Part shown: positions 1-9,096 of the stretch, in pieces
How the letters are laid out: each line of letters begins with the position of its first letter
Numbering within the stretch: position 1 is the stretch's first letter
Origin: Acidocella sp.
GTDB lineage: Bacteria; Pseudomonadota; Alphaproteobacteria; Acetobacterales; Acetobacteraceae
Direction: 5' to 3'
Length of the DNA: 49,967 bases
NCBI GenBank assembly: GCA_026224875.1
Contig: JAMFRU010000031.1
Span: 1 to 49,967, forward strand
Notes under the pieces: model-generated
Databases searched by the model: none
What the model was told of the DNA's origin: nothing
What the model saw: the letters and a program-made list of their open reading frames with translations, nothing else
Made by a program: the position numbers and the translations under genes

Positions 1-153
1 GAAAAGCTCTTCGCCAAAATCAAACACCATTTGCGAGAGGCACAAGCCAGAACCAAGGATGCCGTTTCACAGGCCATCGCAAGCGCCCTCGAAACCATCA
101 AACCAGAAGAATGCAAAAACTACTTCACCAGCGCAGGATACGAGCGAATTTAA
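1..153 (+). CDS. IS630-family transposase, C-terminal fragment (cut by window edge)
   Basis: Frame 1 is open from the first base to a TAA at 151-153 and encodes the last 50 residues of a protein. The end reads like the C-terminus of IS630-type DDE transposases: a basic helix (FAKIKHHLREA) that counts as part of the RNase H-like fold's tail, followed by KPEECKNYFTSAGYERI, which corresponds to the family's usual ...PEECANYF..AGY ending. Such proteins catalyse cut-and-paste transposition into TA dinucleotides. The catalytic DDE residues lie outside the window, so activity cannot be judged. The insertion sequence ends within a few bases of 160, where a palindromic chromosomal repeat begins. Confidence 0.85.
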   Translation, partial: EKLFAKIKHHLREAQARTKDAVSQAIASALETIKPEECKNYFTSAGYERI

Positions 154-160
154 AATCATA

Positions 161-335
161 CCGCTCTAAGGGCCACAGGCCCTTAGGATCCCGCTACCTA
201 AGACTTAAAAAAGAGGCCTGCCTCCATGCTGTTTCAACAGTTAGGTGGCAGGCCTCTTTTTTAAGTCTTAAAGTAATGGGGGTCTGGGGCCTGTGGCCCC
301 AGCGGGGTCCAGGGGCAGAGCCCCTGGCCTTTTTT
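161..335. repeat. Composite multi-hairpin intergenic repeat, copy A
   Basis: Four adjacent palindromes are visible. Hairpin 1: CTAAGGGCC-ACA-GGCCCTTAG (166-186). Central hairpin: perfect 24-bp arms at 199-222 and 247-270, enclosing a 24-base core (223-246) that contains a small CTGTT/AACAG stem. Hairpin 3: CTGGGGCC-TGT-GGCCCCAG (284-302). Hairpin 4: CCAGGGGC-AGA-GCCCCTGG (309-327) followed by a T run. Copy B (19665-19856) has the same order in reverse orientation. Copy A lacks the outer hairpin that copy B has at the corresponding left end; the IS630 fragment lies exactly there. The right T run supplies the stop codon (TAA, complement of 334-336) of the giant Hint gene. It probably acts as a two-way transcription terminator. 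Confidence 0.85.
309..335 (+). terminator. Rho-independent terminator hairpin at the edge of repeat copy A
   Basis: CCAGGGGC-AGA-GCCCCTGG forms an 8-bp GC-rich stem with a 3-base loop, followed by CC and six T residues. It would stop plus-strand transcripts coming from the insertion sequence before they run antisense into the Hint gene. The same arrangement occurs at 19831-19855. Confidence 0.6.
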
Positions 336-3300
336 ACGCAACCGCGACCTTGCTGAGCCCGAGGCGGCGGCAGATCGTCTGCGGCACTTGGCGCGTTGCT
401 TTGGCGCGCGGCAGATCCATTTCGGTGATCGGCGCGGCCGGGGCAACGCGGTCGTCCCAGTTGTGGAAATGCATGCGGTCCACGTTATCGACGAAGCTTT
501 CGGCCTCCACACCTTCGGCGAACAGCAGCTCATGGCTGTCGAGCTCGACATGGTAGTAAGAGAACTGCTCCGGCACATCATATTCGCGGATAATGCTGCT
601 GCCGTTCACCAATGCGCTTGCCTGCACCAGTATCCCGTCGATGGCGATGGCATGGTCCGGCGAGAGCAGCAGGTCGCGCAGCGGCAGGCCATCCCCCAGC
701 GCACCCTGGCGGATGCGGATGGGCAGCGAGCGCAGCGGATCGGCAAAGCCGGTGTGGATATGGCTCTGACCAATCCAGCGCACCGGCATCGCGCCGTTGC
801 TGGTCATCAGCATATCGCCCTTCTGCAGGTCTTCCACCTTGATCTCGCCCGTTGCCGTTGCCAGCGCCGTGCCAGGGTAGAAGCAGAGGGTGATCTCCAG
901 CTGGCCGCTGGCATCGCTCGCATGCAGGTTGCTGGCGAGGTCGCCCGCCGTCAGGCCCACATCGATCGTCACGGTCGAGTGATTGGTGACGTCGGTGACC
1001 GTCAGTATGCCATTTGTGCTGTCGTAGCTCTTGGTCAGCACGTCGCTGCTGCTGTTCAGGGCAAAATTCGCCGTGCCCAGGACGATTTCGTCGCCATAGC
1101 CAAGGTTGATGATGCCCGTGGCCAGCGTGTGGTTGGAGACATTGGCGCCGGTGAAATCAACCACCGTGCCGGCACCATTGCCGTGCAGATCGACAACCCC
1201 GCCGAAGCTGCCCGCCAGATCGAGCGTCCCGGCATCGAGCACCGAGGCGATCGAGGAGCCGGAGGCCAGCGTCGCGGTGAAGCCTGCATCAACGGTCAGC
1301 GTACCCGCACCGGTGATTGCCTGGCTATCGGCGAAGTTGCCGCTCAGCACCACTTGTGCGCCGGAGGCGAGGCTGATCGCCACCGCATCACTGCCGCTCA
1401 AGGTCAGCGCACCGGCATCGGTGATGCTGGCGAGCGTGGTGGCACCGGTGAGCGTGGCGCTGCCGCCCGAAGCAATGGCGAGCGTGCCGCTGCCGGTCAG
1501 CGAACCGGCATCGATAAAGCCGGTGCCCGAAGCCACCGAGATCAGCCCGTTATCGGTCACACCGCTGTTGGTTACCGAGGCCGTGCCGGCGATCACCGCC
1601 ACGGTCATATTGCTGGTCAGCGTATCGCCAGGTGCGGCGCCGCCCACGTAGTTGGTATAATTCTCGAAACTGCCCGTGCTGGTGACGGAGAAATCGTAAG
1701 TCGTCGAGGTGGTCGGTGCCAGCTCGATATCCAAGCCCTTGGCGGTTTCCAGCGCGATGAACGAACCGGCCGAGAGGTTGTTGCTGGCCGTACCCGAGAC
1801 GGTGATATTGTCACTGCTCAGTGAGTGGCCGCTGCTATCGGTCTCGGTGACGGTCAGCACGCCGCTATTGTAGCTCAGCACCAGCCCATCGCCAGCGCCC
1901 GGTGCGGGCAGAGCGCTGCCACCGATGATGATGTCGTCGCCCGTGCCGAAGTTGATCAGCGGGGTGGTGCTGGTGGGGCCGGTGAAATCAACCACCGAGC
2001 CTGCACCATTGCCGATCATATCGATCGGGGAGGTAACCCCGCCGGATACGTCGATCGTACCGTGATCGAGGATCGAGCCGAGGCTGGTGCCGGCGGCGAG
2101 GGTCGCTGTGACACCTGAACCGACAGTCAGCGTACCGGCACCTGTGATCGGCGCGCTATCGGCGAAATTGCCCGAGAGTGTGACCTGCGCGCCGGCGCCG
2201 GCCGTGATCGGGGCTGAGAAGCTGCCCGCCAAAGTGAGGGTACCGTTGTCGATGATGCTGCCGAGCGAACCGCCATCCGTGAGGGTGGCGCTGCCGCCCA
2301 CAACCAGTGTGCCGGTGCCGGAGAGCGAGGCGCCGTCGATAAAGGCAGCGCCGCTGTTGACCGCGATGGTGCCGTTATCGGTGATCCCGCCGGTTGAGAC
2401 CGAGGCCGTGCCGGAGGCGATGGTGACGCTCTCATTGGCCGGGATGTAGTCGCCGGGCGCGATGCCGCCGGTATAATCGGCGTAGTTTTCAAAGGCGCCG
2501 GTGCCGTTGAAGGTGAAGCTGGTGGCAGCGGTTGCTGCCGGTGCCAGTTCGATGACGACGCCCGCGGCACTCTGCAGTTCGATGAACGAGCCGGAGGAGA
2601 GTGCCGCATCGCCGGCAACACCGGAGACGCTGATGCTGCCCAGGGAGACCGAGCCGCTGGCGGAGGTTTCGGTGCCGGTGAGCACGCCGTTGCTGTAGCT
2701 CAGTACCAGAGCGTCGCCGGCCGGGACCTGCAGGCCGTTGAGGATGATCTCGTCCGTGGTGCCGAAATTGGTCAGCACCGGAACGTTGGTGCCGCTGGAG
2801 ATTTCCACCGCGCTGTGCGCGTTATCGCCTTCCATGTTGATGGCGCTGACGGCGCTGCCCGTCAGGTTGATGGTGCCGTGGTTGAGAATGGCGGCGGCGG
2901 AGACACTGCCGAGCGTGGCGGTGACGCCGGTGTTCACGGTGATTGTACCCGTGCCGGTGATCGCGGCGCTGTCCGAGAAATTGCTGGCGATGGTGGCCTG
3001 GCCTGTGGAGGCGAGGCTGATCGCCACTGCATCGGCACCGCCCAAAATCAGCGTGCCGCTATCGGTGATGCCGCCGCCCAGCGTGGTGCTGCCGGTGAGG
3101 GCGGCGGTGCCGGTCACGTTCAGCGAACCCGTGCCGGTAACGGCGCCGGTATCGGTGAAGGAGCCCGAGACGGTGAGCGTGCCCGCATCGGCGAGTTTGC
3201 CGATGCTGTCAGTACCCGAGAGCGTCGCGGATGTGTTCGCAGCGACCGCCAGCGTACCGGCGCCGGAGATGTTGCTGGAGACGGAGCCCGCAACAGTCAG

Positions 3301-6300
3301 CGAACCGCTATCGGTGATGGAGACCCCAGAAGCGCCGCCGGTGAGGGTGGCGTTGCCGGTGATGGCGAGGGCGCCGGTGCCGGTGAGGGAGCCGGTATCA
3401 ATCAGCGTACCGGCCACGGAGGCCGAACCGTTGATGGTAACGGGGCCGGAGACGGTGCCGCCCAGGGCCAGCGAGCCGTTATCGGTGATACCGCCGGTGA
3501 GGCTGGTGTTGCCGGTGAGGCTGGCGGTGCCGGAAACGACCAGCGAACCCGTGCCGCTCAGCGAGCCGGCATCGATGAAGCCGGTGCCGCTGTTGACCGT
3601 GATCGCGCCGTTATCGGTGATGCCGCTGGAGGCAACCGTGGCGGTGCCGGCAGCGATGGTGACGCTCTCGAGGGGTGCCAGCAGGTCGCCAGGCGCTGTG
3701 CCGCCGGTGAAATTGGTGGAGGTTTCGAAGGCGCCGGTGCTGGAGGAGGAGAACACGTAGCTGGTGGCCGTGGTCGGGGCCAGTTCGATGTTGATGCCCG
3801 CGGCCGATTCCAGCGCGATGAAGGAGCCGGTGGACAGGCCGCCGACGCCGGTGGTGGTGCCGGAGATGGTGATGTTATCGGTGGTGATGGTGGTGCCGTT
3901 GGTCTCGGTGACCGTCAGCACGCCGTTGTTGTAGCTGAGCCCGATATTGCTGCTGGCCGGCGGGGTTGCCAGCGCGGGGGCGGTGAGGATGACATCATCG
4001 GTGGTGCCGAAATTGGTCAGCGTGACGGCGGCGTTGGCGGCGTTGAAGTCAACCACGCTATGCGCGCCATTGCCTTCCATGTTGATGGAACCGCCCATGC
4101 CGCCGGCCAGCTTGATGGTGCCGAAATCGGCCACCGAGCCGATGGAGGAGCCGGCCGCCAGGCTGGCGGTGATGCCAGTATTGACGGTGAGGCTGCCCGG
4201 GCCGGTGATGGCGGAGGTGTCGGAGAAATTGCCGGCGATGATCGCCTGCGCGCCGGTGGCAATGCTGACCGCCACCGCATCGGTGCCGCCCAGCGTAAGG
4301 GTGCCGTTATCGGTGATGCCGCCGCCCAGCGTGGTGTTGCCGGTGAGGCTGGCGGTGCCGGAAACGATCAGCGAACCCGCGCCGCTCAGCGAGCCGGCAT
4401 CGATGAAGCCGGTGCCGCTGTTGACCGTGATCGCGCCGTTATCGGTGATGCCGCTGGAGGCAACCGAAGCGGTGCCGGCGGCGATGGTGACGCTCTCATT
4501 GGCCGAAAGCAGATCGCCAGGTGCCGTGCCGCCGGTGAAGTTTGCCGGGGTCTCGAAGGCGCCGGTGGTGGCGACCGAGAAGGCGTAGCCCGTTGCCGTG
4601 GTCGGGGCCAGTTCGATATTGAGGCCCTTGGCCGATTCCAGCGCCACGAAGGAGCTGGTGGAGAGCGCGCCGGCCGCGGTGCCGCTGATGGTGATGGTGT
4701 CAGTGACGATCGTGGTGCCGTTGGTCTCGGTGACCGTCAGTACACCGCTGCCAGTGTTGTAGCTGAGGCCAATGTTGGCGGTCGCCGGAACGGCGGCGAA
4801 GGAGCCGTAGCTGAGGATCACGTCATCGGTGGTGCCGAAGCTGGTCAGGGCCACGATGTCGTTGGAGGTGTTGAAGTCAACCACGCTATGCGCGCCATTG
4901 CCTTCCATGTTGATGGAACCGCCCATGCCGCCGGCCAGGTTGATGGTGCCGAAATCGGCTACCGAGCCGATGGAGGAGCCGGACGCCAGGCCGGCGGTGA
5001 TGCCGGCGTTGATGGTGAGGTTGCCCGCGCCGGTGATGGCGGAGGTGTCCGAAAAATTGCTGCCAATGATCGCCTGCGCGCCGGAGGCAATGCTGACCGC
5101 CACCGCATCGGTGCCGCCCAGCGTAAGGGTGCCGGTATCGGTGATGCCGCCGGTGAGCGAGGTGTTGCCGGTAAGGGCAGCTGTGCCGGTCACGATCAGC
5201 GAACCCGTGCCGGTGATGGCGGCGGCGTCGGTGAGGGAGCCGGAGATTGTCAGCGTACCTGCATCGGCCAGCACACCGGTGACGGTGTCATTGCCGGAGA
5301 GGGTGGCGGACGTACCCGTCGCAACCGCCAGCGTACCAGCAGCGGTGATACTGCTGGAAACAGCGCCCGCGACAGTCAGTGAGCCGGTGTCGGTGATGGT
5401 GGTGACAGAGGAACCGCCGGTCAGTGTGGCGGCGGCGCCGGAGCCGATTGTGAGCGTGCCGGTGCCGGAGAGCGCGCCGCTCTCCACCAGCGTACCGATC
5501 ACGGAGGCCGCACCGGTGACGGTAACGGGGCCCGAGACGGTGCCGCCCAGAACCAGCGTGCCGGTATCGGTGATGGAGGCCAGGCTGGTGTTGCCTGTAA
5601 GGGTGGCGCGGCCGGCGACGGCCAGCGAACCGGTGCCGGAGAGTGTGCCGGCATCGGTGAAGACGGCGCCGGAGGCCACCGTGATGAAGGCATTATCGAT
5701 GAGGGTGGCGCCGGTGACGGAGGCCGTGCCGGAAGCGATGGCCACGTTGAGGCCGTTGGCCAGGGAATCGCCGGGAGCGCCGGTGCCGTTCAGATAATTG
5801 GTGCCCGTTTCGAAACTGCCGAGACCGGTGTTCGAGAAGGTGTAGTTGGTGATCGGGTTGAACTCGATGTTCAGCCCGGCGGTGGTCTCGACCGCGACAA
5901 AATTGGCGGTCGAGAGGCTGGTGCCGGTGATATGGAGGGTGCTGGTGCCGACCACGGAGCCGTTGGCGGCGGTCTCGGTGACCGTCAGCACGCTCGCTGC
6001 ACTGTTGTAGCTAAGAACTTCGCCTTCGCCCGTGACGCTCAGGGGCAAAACGCTGCCGCCGAGGACGATGTCGTCGCCGGTGCCGAAGCCGGTGATCGTG
6101 CCGCCGAAACCGAGCGTATTATCGTTGAGCAGCAGCGTGTTGAGGGCGGCGGTGGTGCCGTGCGTACCGAAAATGATCGTCTGGGTGGCATCGTTACCGG
6201 CCGGGTTGGCAAGGGCCAGCGTGGCGCCGTTATCGATGAAGAATGTGCCGCCGGTGCCGGTGACGCTGGAGGCCACGACCAGATCCGTACCCGCACCGGT

Positions 6301-7518
6301 GACGGTGACAGTGCCGGTATTAAACAAAGTTCCGGTCGGGCTGGAGATGGTGTTGGTGCCGCCGCCATAGGTGGTGGTGCTGGATAATGAGCTGCCGCCG
6401 CCGGTGATGGTTTCCTGACCGTTGGCAAAAGTGGTGGTGATATTCGAGCCGATCGTGCCGGTCAGCGTAATGGTGGTCAGCACGGAGCCGTTGGTGGTCA
6501 CCAGCTCGGTCACGCCGCCTACCGTGGTGATGGTGGCATTCGAGGTGGAGGTGAAGCCATTGACGATGATGGTGTCGCCGCCACCGAAATTATTCACCGT
6601 GCCGGAGAACAGCGTACCGGCCGTTATCTGCAGCGTGTTGGCGGCAGTGTCGGTAAAATCGACCTGCTCCTGCTTGCCGACCGTGCCGGCCAGGATCACA
6701 TTGCCGCCGGCGCCGATTTCGATATAGCCGTCCACGCCCGAAGCGGTGGAAGCGGTGTTGGCGCCGTCCAGAACCGAGGAGGAGATGGAGAGCGTGCCGC
6801 CGTCAACGATGATCCAGCCGGCATTGTAGAAATTGGAGTAGGTGCCGCCACTGGCGGCGGCGGCGGTGATGTTGAGGTCGCCGCCGGCGGCCACGGTGAT
6901 CAGCCCGTAATTGATCAGCCCGTGCAGCGCCTGCGCGTTGGCGCCATTGCCGTAGGTATTGTTAATGGTCAGCGTATCGCCGTTGCCGATGCTGATCAGG
7001 CCGAAATTCTCGTTGATCGCCTCGATGCTCAGTGTGTCGGCGGTCCCGGTGGCGATGATCTCCATATGGGAGTCGTAGCTGGCAACCGTGGATTGCGCGC
7101 CATATAGCCCGGTGATGGTGCCGCCGGCTGCGGTGATGGTGTCAACATTGCCGTAGAAGATGCCCAGCGCATCGCCCTGGATGCTCAGATTGGCGCCGTT
7201 GTTCAGGGTGATGTTTTCACCGCCGATCTGCGTCTCGGTCAGGCTGGCATAGGTGGTGCCGGAGGTGATCACCGTCTCGTTAACGGTGATTTCGTTCGTG
7301 GTCGCCGGGATGATCGGCTGGTTGCCACCGCCGTTGATGAGGACCGATTCGTTGCCGGTGGCCGAGATGGTCGGCCCCACATGCAAGGTGCTCGTGTTGG
7401 TAGTAGTGTGGTGGTTAGCCACAGTGGTCGTGGTTACTATCGAGGTATTGGACCAGTTGTTTAAGGTGCCGGTTTCGAACCATGCAGTTGACGACGTACC
7501 AGTCCAAGTATCCGACAT
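334..7518 (-). CDS. Giant repetitive beta-strand surface protein with C-terminal Hint domain
   Basis: A 2394-residue protein, almost entirely Gly/Thr/Ser/Ala-rich beta-strand repeats such as ITDNGTLTLGG and SLSGTGSLVVSG, as in autotransporter or adhesin passenger domains. The last 183 residues, from Cys2212, are a Hint_2-type domain: CFYPGTALATATGEI at its start, a GDML turn, SPDHAIAIDG (the T/SxxH-type block) and YHVELDSHELLFAEG near its end. Hint domains can cleave the chain before their first Cys, so the passenger may be released or attached to another molecule. No signal peptide and no beta-barrel are visible, and no secretion genes are adjacent. I chose ATG 7518 because a GGGGGG tract precedes it by about ten bases; an upstream TTG (7539) is in frame. 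The stop codon lies in repeat copy A. Function: surface adhesin or S-layer-like protein, inferred only. Confidence 0.85.
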   Translation of the reverse strand: MSDTWTGTSSTAWFETGTLNNWSNTSIVTTTTVANHHTTTNTSTLHVGPTISATGNESVLINGGGNQPIIPATTNEITVNETVITSGTTYASLTETQIGGENITLNNGANLSIQGDALGIFYGNVDTITAAGGTITGLYGAQSTVASYDSHMEIIATGTADTLSIEAINENFGLISIGNGDTLTINNTYGNGANAQALHGLINYGLITVAAGGDLNITAAAASGGTYSNFYNAGWIIVDGGTLSISSSVLDGANTASTASGVDGYIEIGAGGNVILAGTVGKQEQVDFTDTAANTLQITAGTLFSGTVNNFGGGDTIIVNGFTSTSNATITTVGGVTELVTTNGSVLTTITLTGTIGSNITTTFANGQETITGGGSSLSSTTTYGGGTNTISSPTGTLFNTGTVTVTGAGTDLVVASSVTGTGGTFFIDNGATLALANPAGNDATQTIIFGTHGTTAALNTLLLNDNTLGFGGTITGFGTGDDIVLGGSVLPLSVTGEGEVLSYNSAASVLTVTETAANGSVVGTSTLHITGTSLSTANFVAVETTAGLNIEFNPITNYTFSNTGLGSFETGTNYLNGTGAPGDSLANGLNVAIASGTASVTGATLIDNAFITVASGAVFTDAGTLSGTGSLAVAGRATLTGNTSLASITDTGTLVLGGTVSGPVTVTGAASVIGTLVESGALSGTGTLTIGSGAAATLTGGSSVTTITDTGSLTVAGAVSSSITAAGTLAVATGTSATLSGNDTVTGVLADAGTLTISGSLTDAAAITGTGSLIVTGTAALTGNTSLTGGITDTGTLTLGGTDAVAVSIASGAQAIIGSNFSDTSAITGAGNLTINAGITAGLASGSSIGSVADFGTINLAGGMGGSINMEGNGAHSVVDFNTSNDIVALTSFGTTDDVILSYGSFAAVPATANIGLSYNTGSGVLTVTETNGTTIVTDTITISGTAAGALSTSSFVALESAKGLNIELAPTTATGYAFSVATTGAFETPANFTGGTAPGDLLSANESVTIAAGTASVASSGITDNGAITVNSGTGFIDAGSLSGAGSLIVSGTASLTGNTTLGGGITDNGTLTLGGTDAVAVSIATGAQAIIAGNFSDTSAITGPGSLTVNTGITASLAAGSSIGSVADFGTIKLAGGMGGSINMEGNGAHSVVDFNAANAAVTLTNFGTTDDVILTAPALATPPASSNIGLSYNNGVLTVTETNGTTITTDNITISGTTTGVGGLSTGSFIALESAAGINIELAPTTATSYVFSSSSTGAFETSTNFTGGTAPGDLLAPLESVTIAAGTATVASSGITDNGAITVNSGTGFIDAGSLSGTGSLVVSGTASLTGNTSLTGGITDNGSLALGGTVSGPVTINGSASVAGTLIDTGSLTGTGALAITGNATLTGGASGVSITDSGSLTVAGSVSSNISGAGTLAVAANTSATLSGTDSIGKLADAGTLTVSGSFTDTGAVTGTGSLNVTGTAALTGSTTLGGGITDSGTLILGGADAVAISLASTGQATIASNFSDSAAITGTGTITVNTGVTATLGSVSAAAILNHGTINLTGSAVSAINMEGDNAHSAVEISSGTNVPVLTNFGTTDEIILNGLQVPAGDALVLSYSNGVLTGTETSASGSVSLGSISVSGVAGDAALSSGSFIELQSAAGVVIELAPAATAATSFTFNGTGAFENYADYTGGIAPGDYIPANESVTIASGTASVSTGGITDNGTIAVNSGAAFIDGASLSGTGTLVVGGSATLTDGGSLGSIIDNGTLTLAGSFSAPITAGAGAQVTLSGNFADSAPITGAGTLTVGSGVTATLAAGTSLGSILDHGTIDVSGGVTSPIDMIGNGAGSVVDFTGPTSTTPLINFGTGDDIIIGGSALPAPGAGDGLVLSYNSGVLTVTETDSSGHSLSSDNITVSGTASNNLSAGSFIALETAKGLDIELAPTTSTTYDFSVTSTGSFENYTNYVGGAAPGDTLTSNMTVAVIAGTASVTNSGVTDNGLISVASGTGFIDAGSLTGSGTLAIASGGSATLTGATTLASITDAGALTLSGSDAVAISLASGAQVVLSGNFADSQAITGAGTLTVDAGFTATLASGSSIASVLDAGTLDLAGSFGGVVDLHGNGAGTVVDFTGANVSNHTLATGIINLGYGDEIVLGTANFALNSSSDVLTKSYDSTNGILTVTDVTNHSTVTIDVGLTAGDLASNLHASDASGQLEITLCFYPGTALATATGEIKVEDLQKGDMLMTSNGAMPVRWIGQSHIHTGFADPLRSLPIRIRQGALGDGLPLRDLLLSPDHAIAIDGILVQASALVNGSSIIREYDVPEQFSYYHVELDSHELLFAEGVEAESFVDNVDRMHFHNWDDRVAPAAPITEMDLPRAKATRQVPQTICRRLGLSKVAVA
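1663..5814 (-). repeat. In-frame higher-order repeat (long-short-long-short) inside the giant Hint gene
   Basis: The landmark F-E-(T/N) followed by a GG/GT.APGD motif recurs five times, with its FE codons at 5809, 4552, 3724, 2488 and 1663. The spacings are 1257, 828, 1236 and 825 bases, all multiples of three and close to 3x or 2x about 415. Long modules contain an extra stretch beginning GTVSGPVT; short modules lack it. Each module also carries a copy of the NFGTTDDVIL / NFGTGDDIIIGG-type line and of an ELAPTT motif. This points to duplication of a unit of about 2.07 kb on top of an older module of about 415 bases. Confidence 0.8.
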
Positions 7519-7900
7519 AAGCGTAAAACCCCCCAACAACGACTGCGGATGTGAAATTAAAGTCCGCGTAACCTTTTGGGAACGCCGTAACTTCGTTTCC
7601 TTACCGAATGCGCCGGTGCTATCTGCTTTTAATACAAATAAAACTACACATTTTTGAGAGGCTGCATTGCGAAATGGATAAAAACGTCCAAAAAACGAGT
7701 GTTTTGGCTAAAATAACAAATAATAACAAAATCGTGAACGAGACAGGAGCAATGACCTTACGGATAAATAACGATTACATTACACTGTGATAACCCATGG
7801 CTAAACGTTTGTTTAGAATCGGCCCGTCCGGCCTTGCCACATTTCACCCTTGCCTTTTCGGGGGGTACTCCGCCCGCTGTCCCCAAGCTACATCCGGTGC
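7519..7900. promoter_or_regulatory. Divergent AT-rich intergenic region between giant Hint gene and MFS gene
   Basis: About 380 bases without a convincing gene; the region 7620-7790 is clearly richer in A+T than its surroundings. It must hold the promoters of both flanking genes. A weak sigma70-like pair on the plus strand is TTACGG (7757-7762) and TACACT (about 7780) with 17 bases between. No strong candidate stands out for the minus strand. Short open frames here lack a ribosome site and family resemblance. An inverted repeat is listed separately. Confidence 0.4.
7801..7816. promoter_or_regulatory. Perfect inverted repeat, possible operator of the MFS gene
   Basis: CTAAAC-GTTT-GTTTAG is a 6-bp perfect dyad with a 4-base spacer, just downstream of the weak promoter pair and 85 bases before the MFS start. 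It resembles the kind of dyad bound by TetR- or MarR-type repressors that often control Bcr/CflA exporters. No regulator gene is adjacent, so this is only a suggestion. Confidence 0.3.
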
Positions 7901-9091
7901 ATGGTCCGCCCTGTCACCAAAAACCTGCCAGCGCTTCTGGGTTTCCTCATCGCCATCGGGCCGGTCTCCACAGACATGTACCTGCCGGCCTTCCCCGACA
8001 TCGCGCGTGATCTGGGTAGTGCCGCGGCACCTCAATATTCGCTGGCCGCCTATTTCACGGGACTCGCCATCGGCCAGATGACGATGGGCGCGCTGTCCGA
8101 CCGGCTGGGCCGGCGTGGCCCGCTATTGGCCGGGCTCCTTATATATACACTGGCCACCATCGGCTGCCTGGTGAGTTGGGACATGCGCTCGCTGGTCGTC
8201 TTCCGCTTCCTCTCGGCTCTGGGGGCCGCGGCCGGCACGATTTTGCCGCGCGCCATGGTGCGAGACCTGGCCGATGGCCCGGCGGCGGCCAAACTCCTCT
8301 CCAAGCTCATGCTGGTCATGGGGGTGGCGCCGATTACCGCGCCGATGCTGGGTGCGATCGTGGTCAGTTTCGCGTCCTGGCGTATGATTTTCGGCATTTG
8401 CGCGCTCTATGGCCTCATCGCGCTGGTGCTCACCTGGTTTTATCTGCCGGATACGCTGCCTTTGGCCCGGCGCACGCGACTCGGCATGGGCGCGGTGCTG
8501 GTGCGTTATGCCGGGATTGCGCGCGAGCGCGCCTTTATCACCCATGCTACGGTCGGCATGTTCAACGCCGCCGCTTTGTTCGCCTATCTCGCCGCCACGC
8601 CGCAGATATTCATTAACCTCTATGGCTGGCATGTTGTGGGTTATGCGCTGCTGTTTGGGTTCAACTCCATTGCCTATATAGGGTTCAGCCAGATCAACCC
8701 CTGGCTGGCGTCACGCTACGGCATCGCCCCGGTTATCAATATGGCCGTGCTGTCTCTGTTGGGGGCCTGTGCGCTGCTGGCGGTTCTGGCCCTGCACCCG
8801 CTCGGGGCCCTTCCCATCGCGGGCGGGCTGCTGCTGTGCGAGGCTGGGTTCGGCCTGCTCACCCCCAATGCCCTGGTGGGCGCCATGTCCCGCCACCAGG
8901 CCCATGCCGGCAGTGCCTCGGCGCTGTTCGGCACGCTGCAATATACCGGCGGCGCGCTGGCCGGGCTGCTGGTAGGCGTGCTGGCCGACGGTACCGCCAA
9001 ACCCATGGCCTTCGTGATGCTCGCCTGCGCCCTTGGGGCGCTGCTGGCGGCACGCGCCCGGCCGTCTCTTGTTTTTGCCCCCGCGGAGTAA
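7901..9091 (+). CDS. Bcr/CflA-type multidrug MFS transporter
   Basis: A 396-residue, 12-helix major facilitator of the DHA1 family, which exports drugs or metabolites by proton antiport across the inner membrane. Visible marks are TDMYLPAFPDIA in helix 1 (residues 24-35), typical of the Bcr/CflA group, and motif A GALSDRLGRRGP in the loop between helices 2 and 3 (63-74). Length fits Bcr/CflA proteins. I prefer ATG 7901 (MVRPVTKN, directly before helix 1) to a TTG at 7850 that would add an unlikely 17-residue head. The next gene starts 5 bases downstream, so the two are co-transcribed. The substrate cannot be told from the sequence. Confidence 0.85.
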   Translation: MVRPVTKNLPALLGFLIAIGPVSTDMYLPAFPDIARDLGSAAAPQYSLAAYFTGLAIGQMTMGALSDRLGRRGPLLAGLLIYTLATIGCLVSWDMRSLVVFRFLSALGAAAGTILPRAMVRDLADGPAAAKLLSKLMLVMGVAPITAPMLGAIVVSFASWRMIFGICALYGLIALVLTWFYLPDTLPLARRTRLGMGAVLVRYAGIARERAFITHATVGMFNAAALFAYLAATPQIFINLYGWHVVGYALLFGFNSIAYIGFSQINPWLASRYGIAPVINMAVLSLLGACALLAVLALHPLGALPIAGGLLLCEAGFGLLTPNALVGAMSRHQAHAGSASALFGTLQYTGGALAGLLVGVLADGTAKPMAFVMLACALGALLAARARPSLVFAPAE

Positions 9092-9096
9092 AGTTC

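Noticed and set aside
388-5382. Very long open frames on the plus strand (about 480 and 855 codons) opposite the giant Hint gene
   Set aside because: They are low-complexity mirror images of Gly/Thr-rich codons on the minus strand, without ribosome sites or recognisable domains; high GC and a repetitive template leave the antisense frame open.
1000-6000. Regularly spaced similar DNA blocks that might suggest a CRISPR array or satellite
   Set aside because: Repeat units are long, imperfect and all in frame with one protein; there are no short identical repeats with unique spacers.
6500-6600. RTX-type calcium nonapeptides, because of GTGDDIIIGG-like lines in the giant protein
   Set aside because: Single lines without the tandem GGxGxD pattern; not enough for an RTX region.
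7608-7790. Short plus-strand frame of 60 codons in the AT-rich region before the MFS gene
   Set aside because: AT-driven composition, no Shine-Dalgarno and no family resemblance; more likely promoter DNA.
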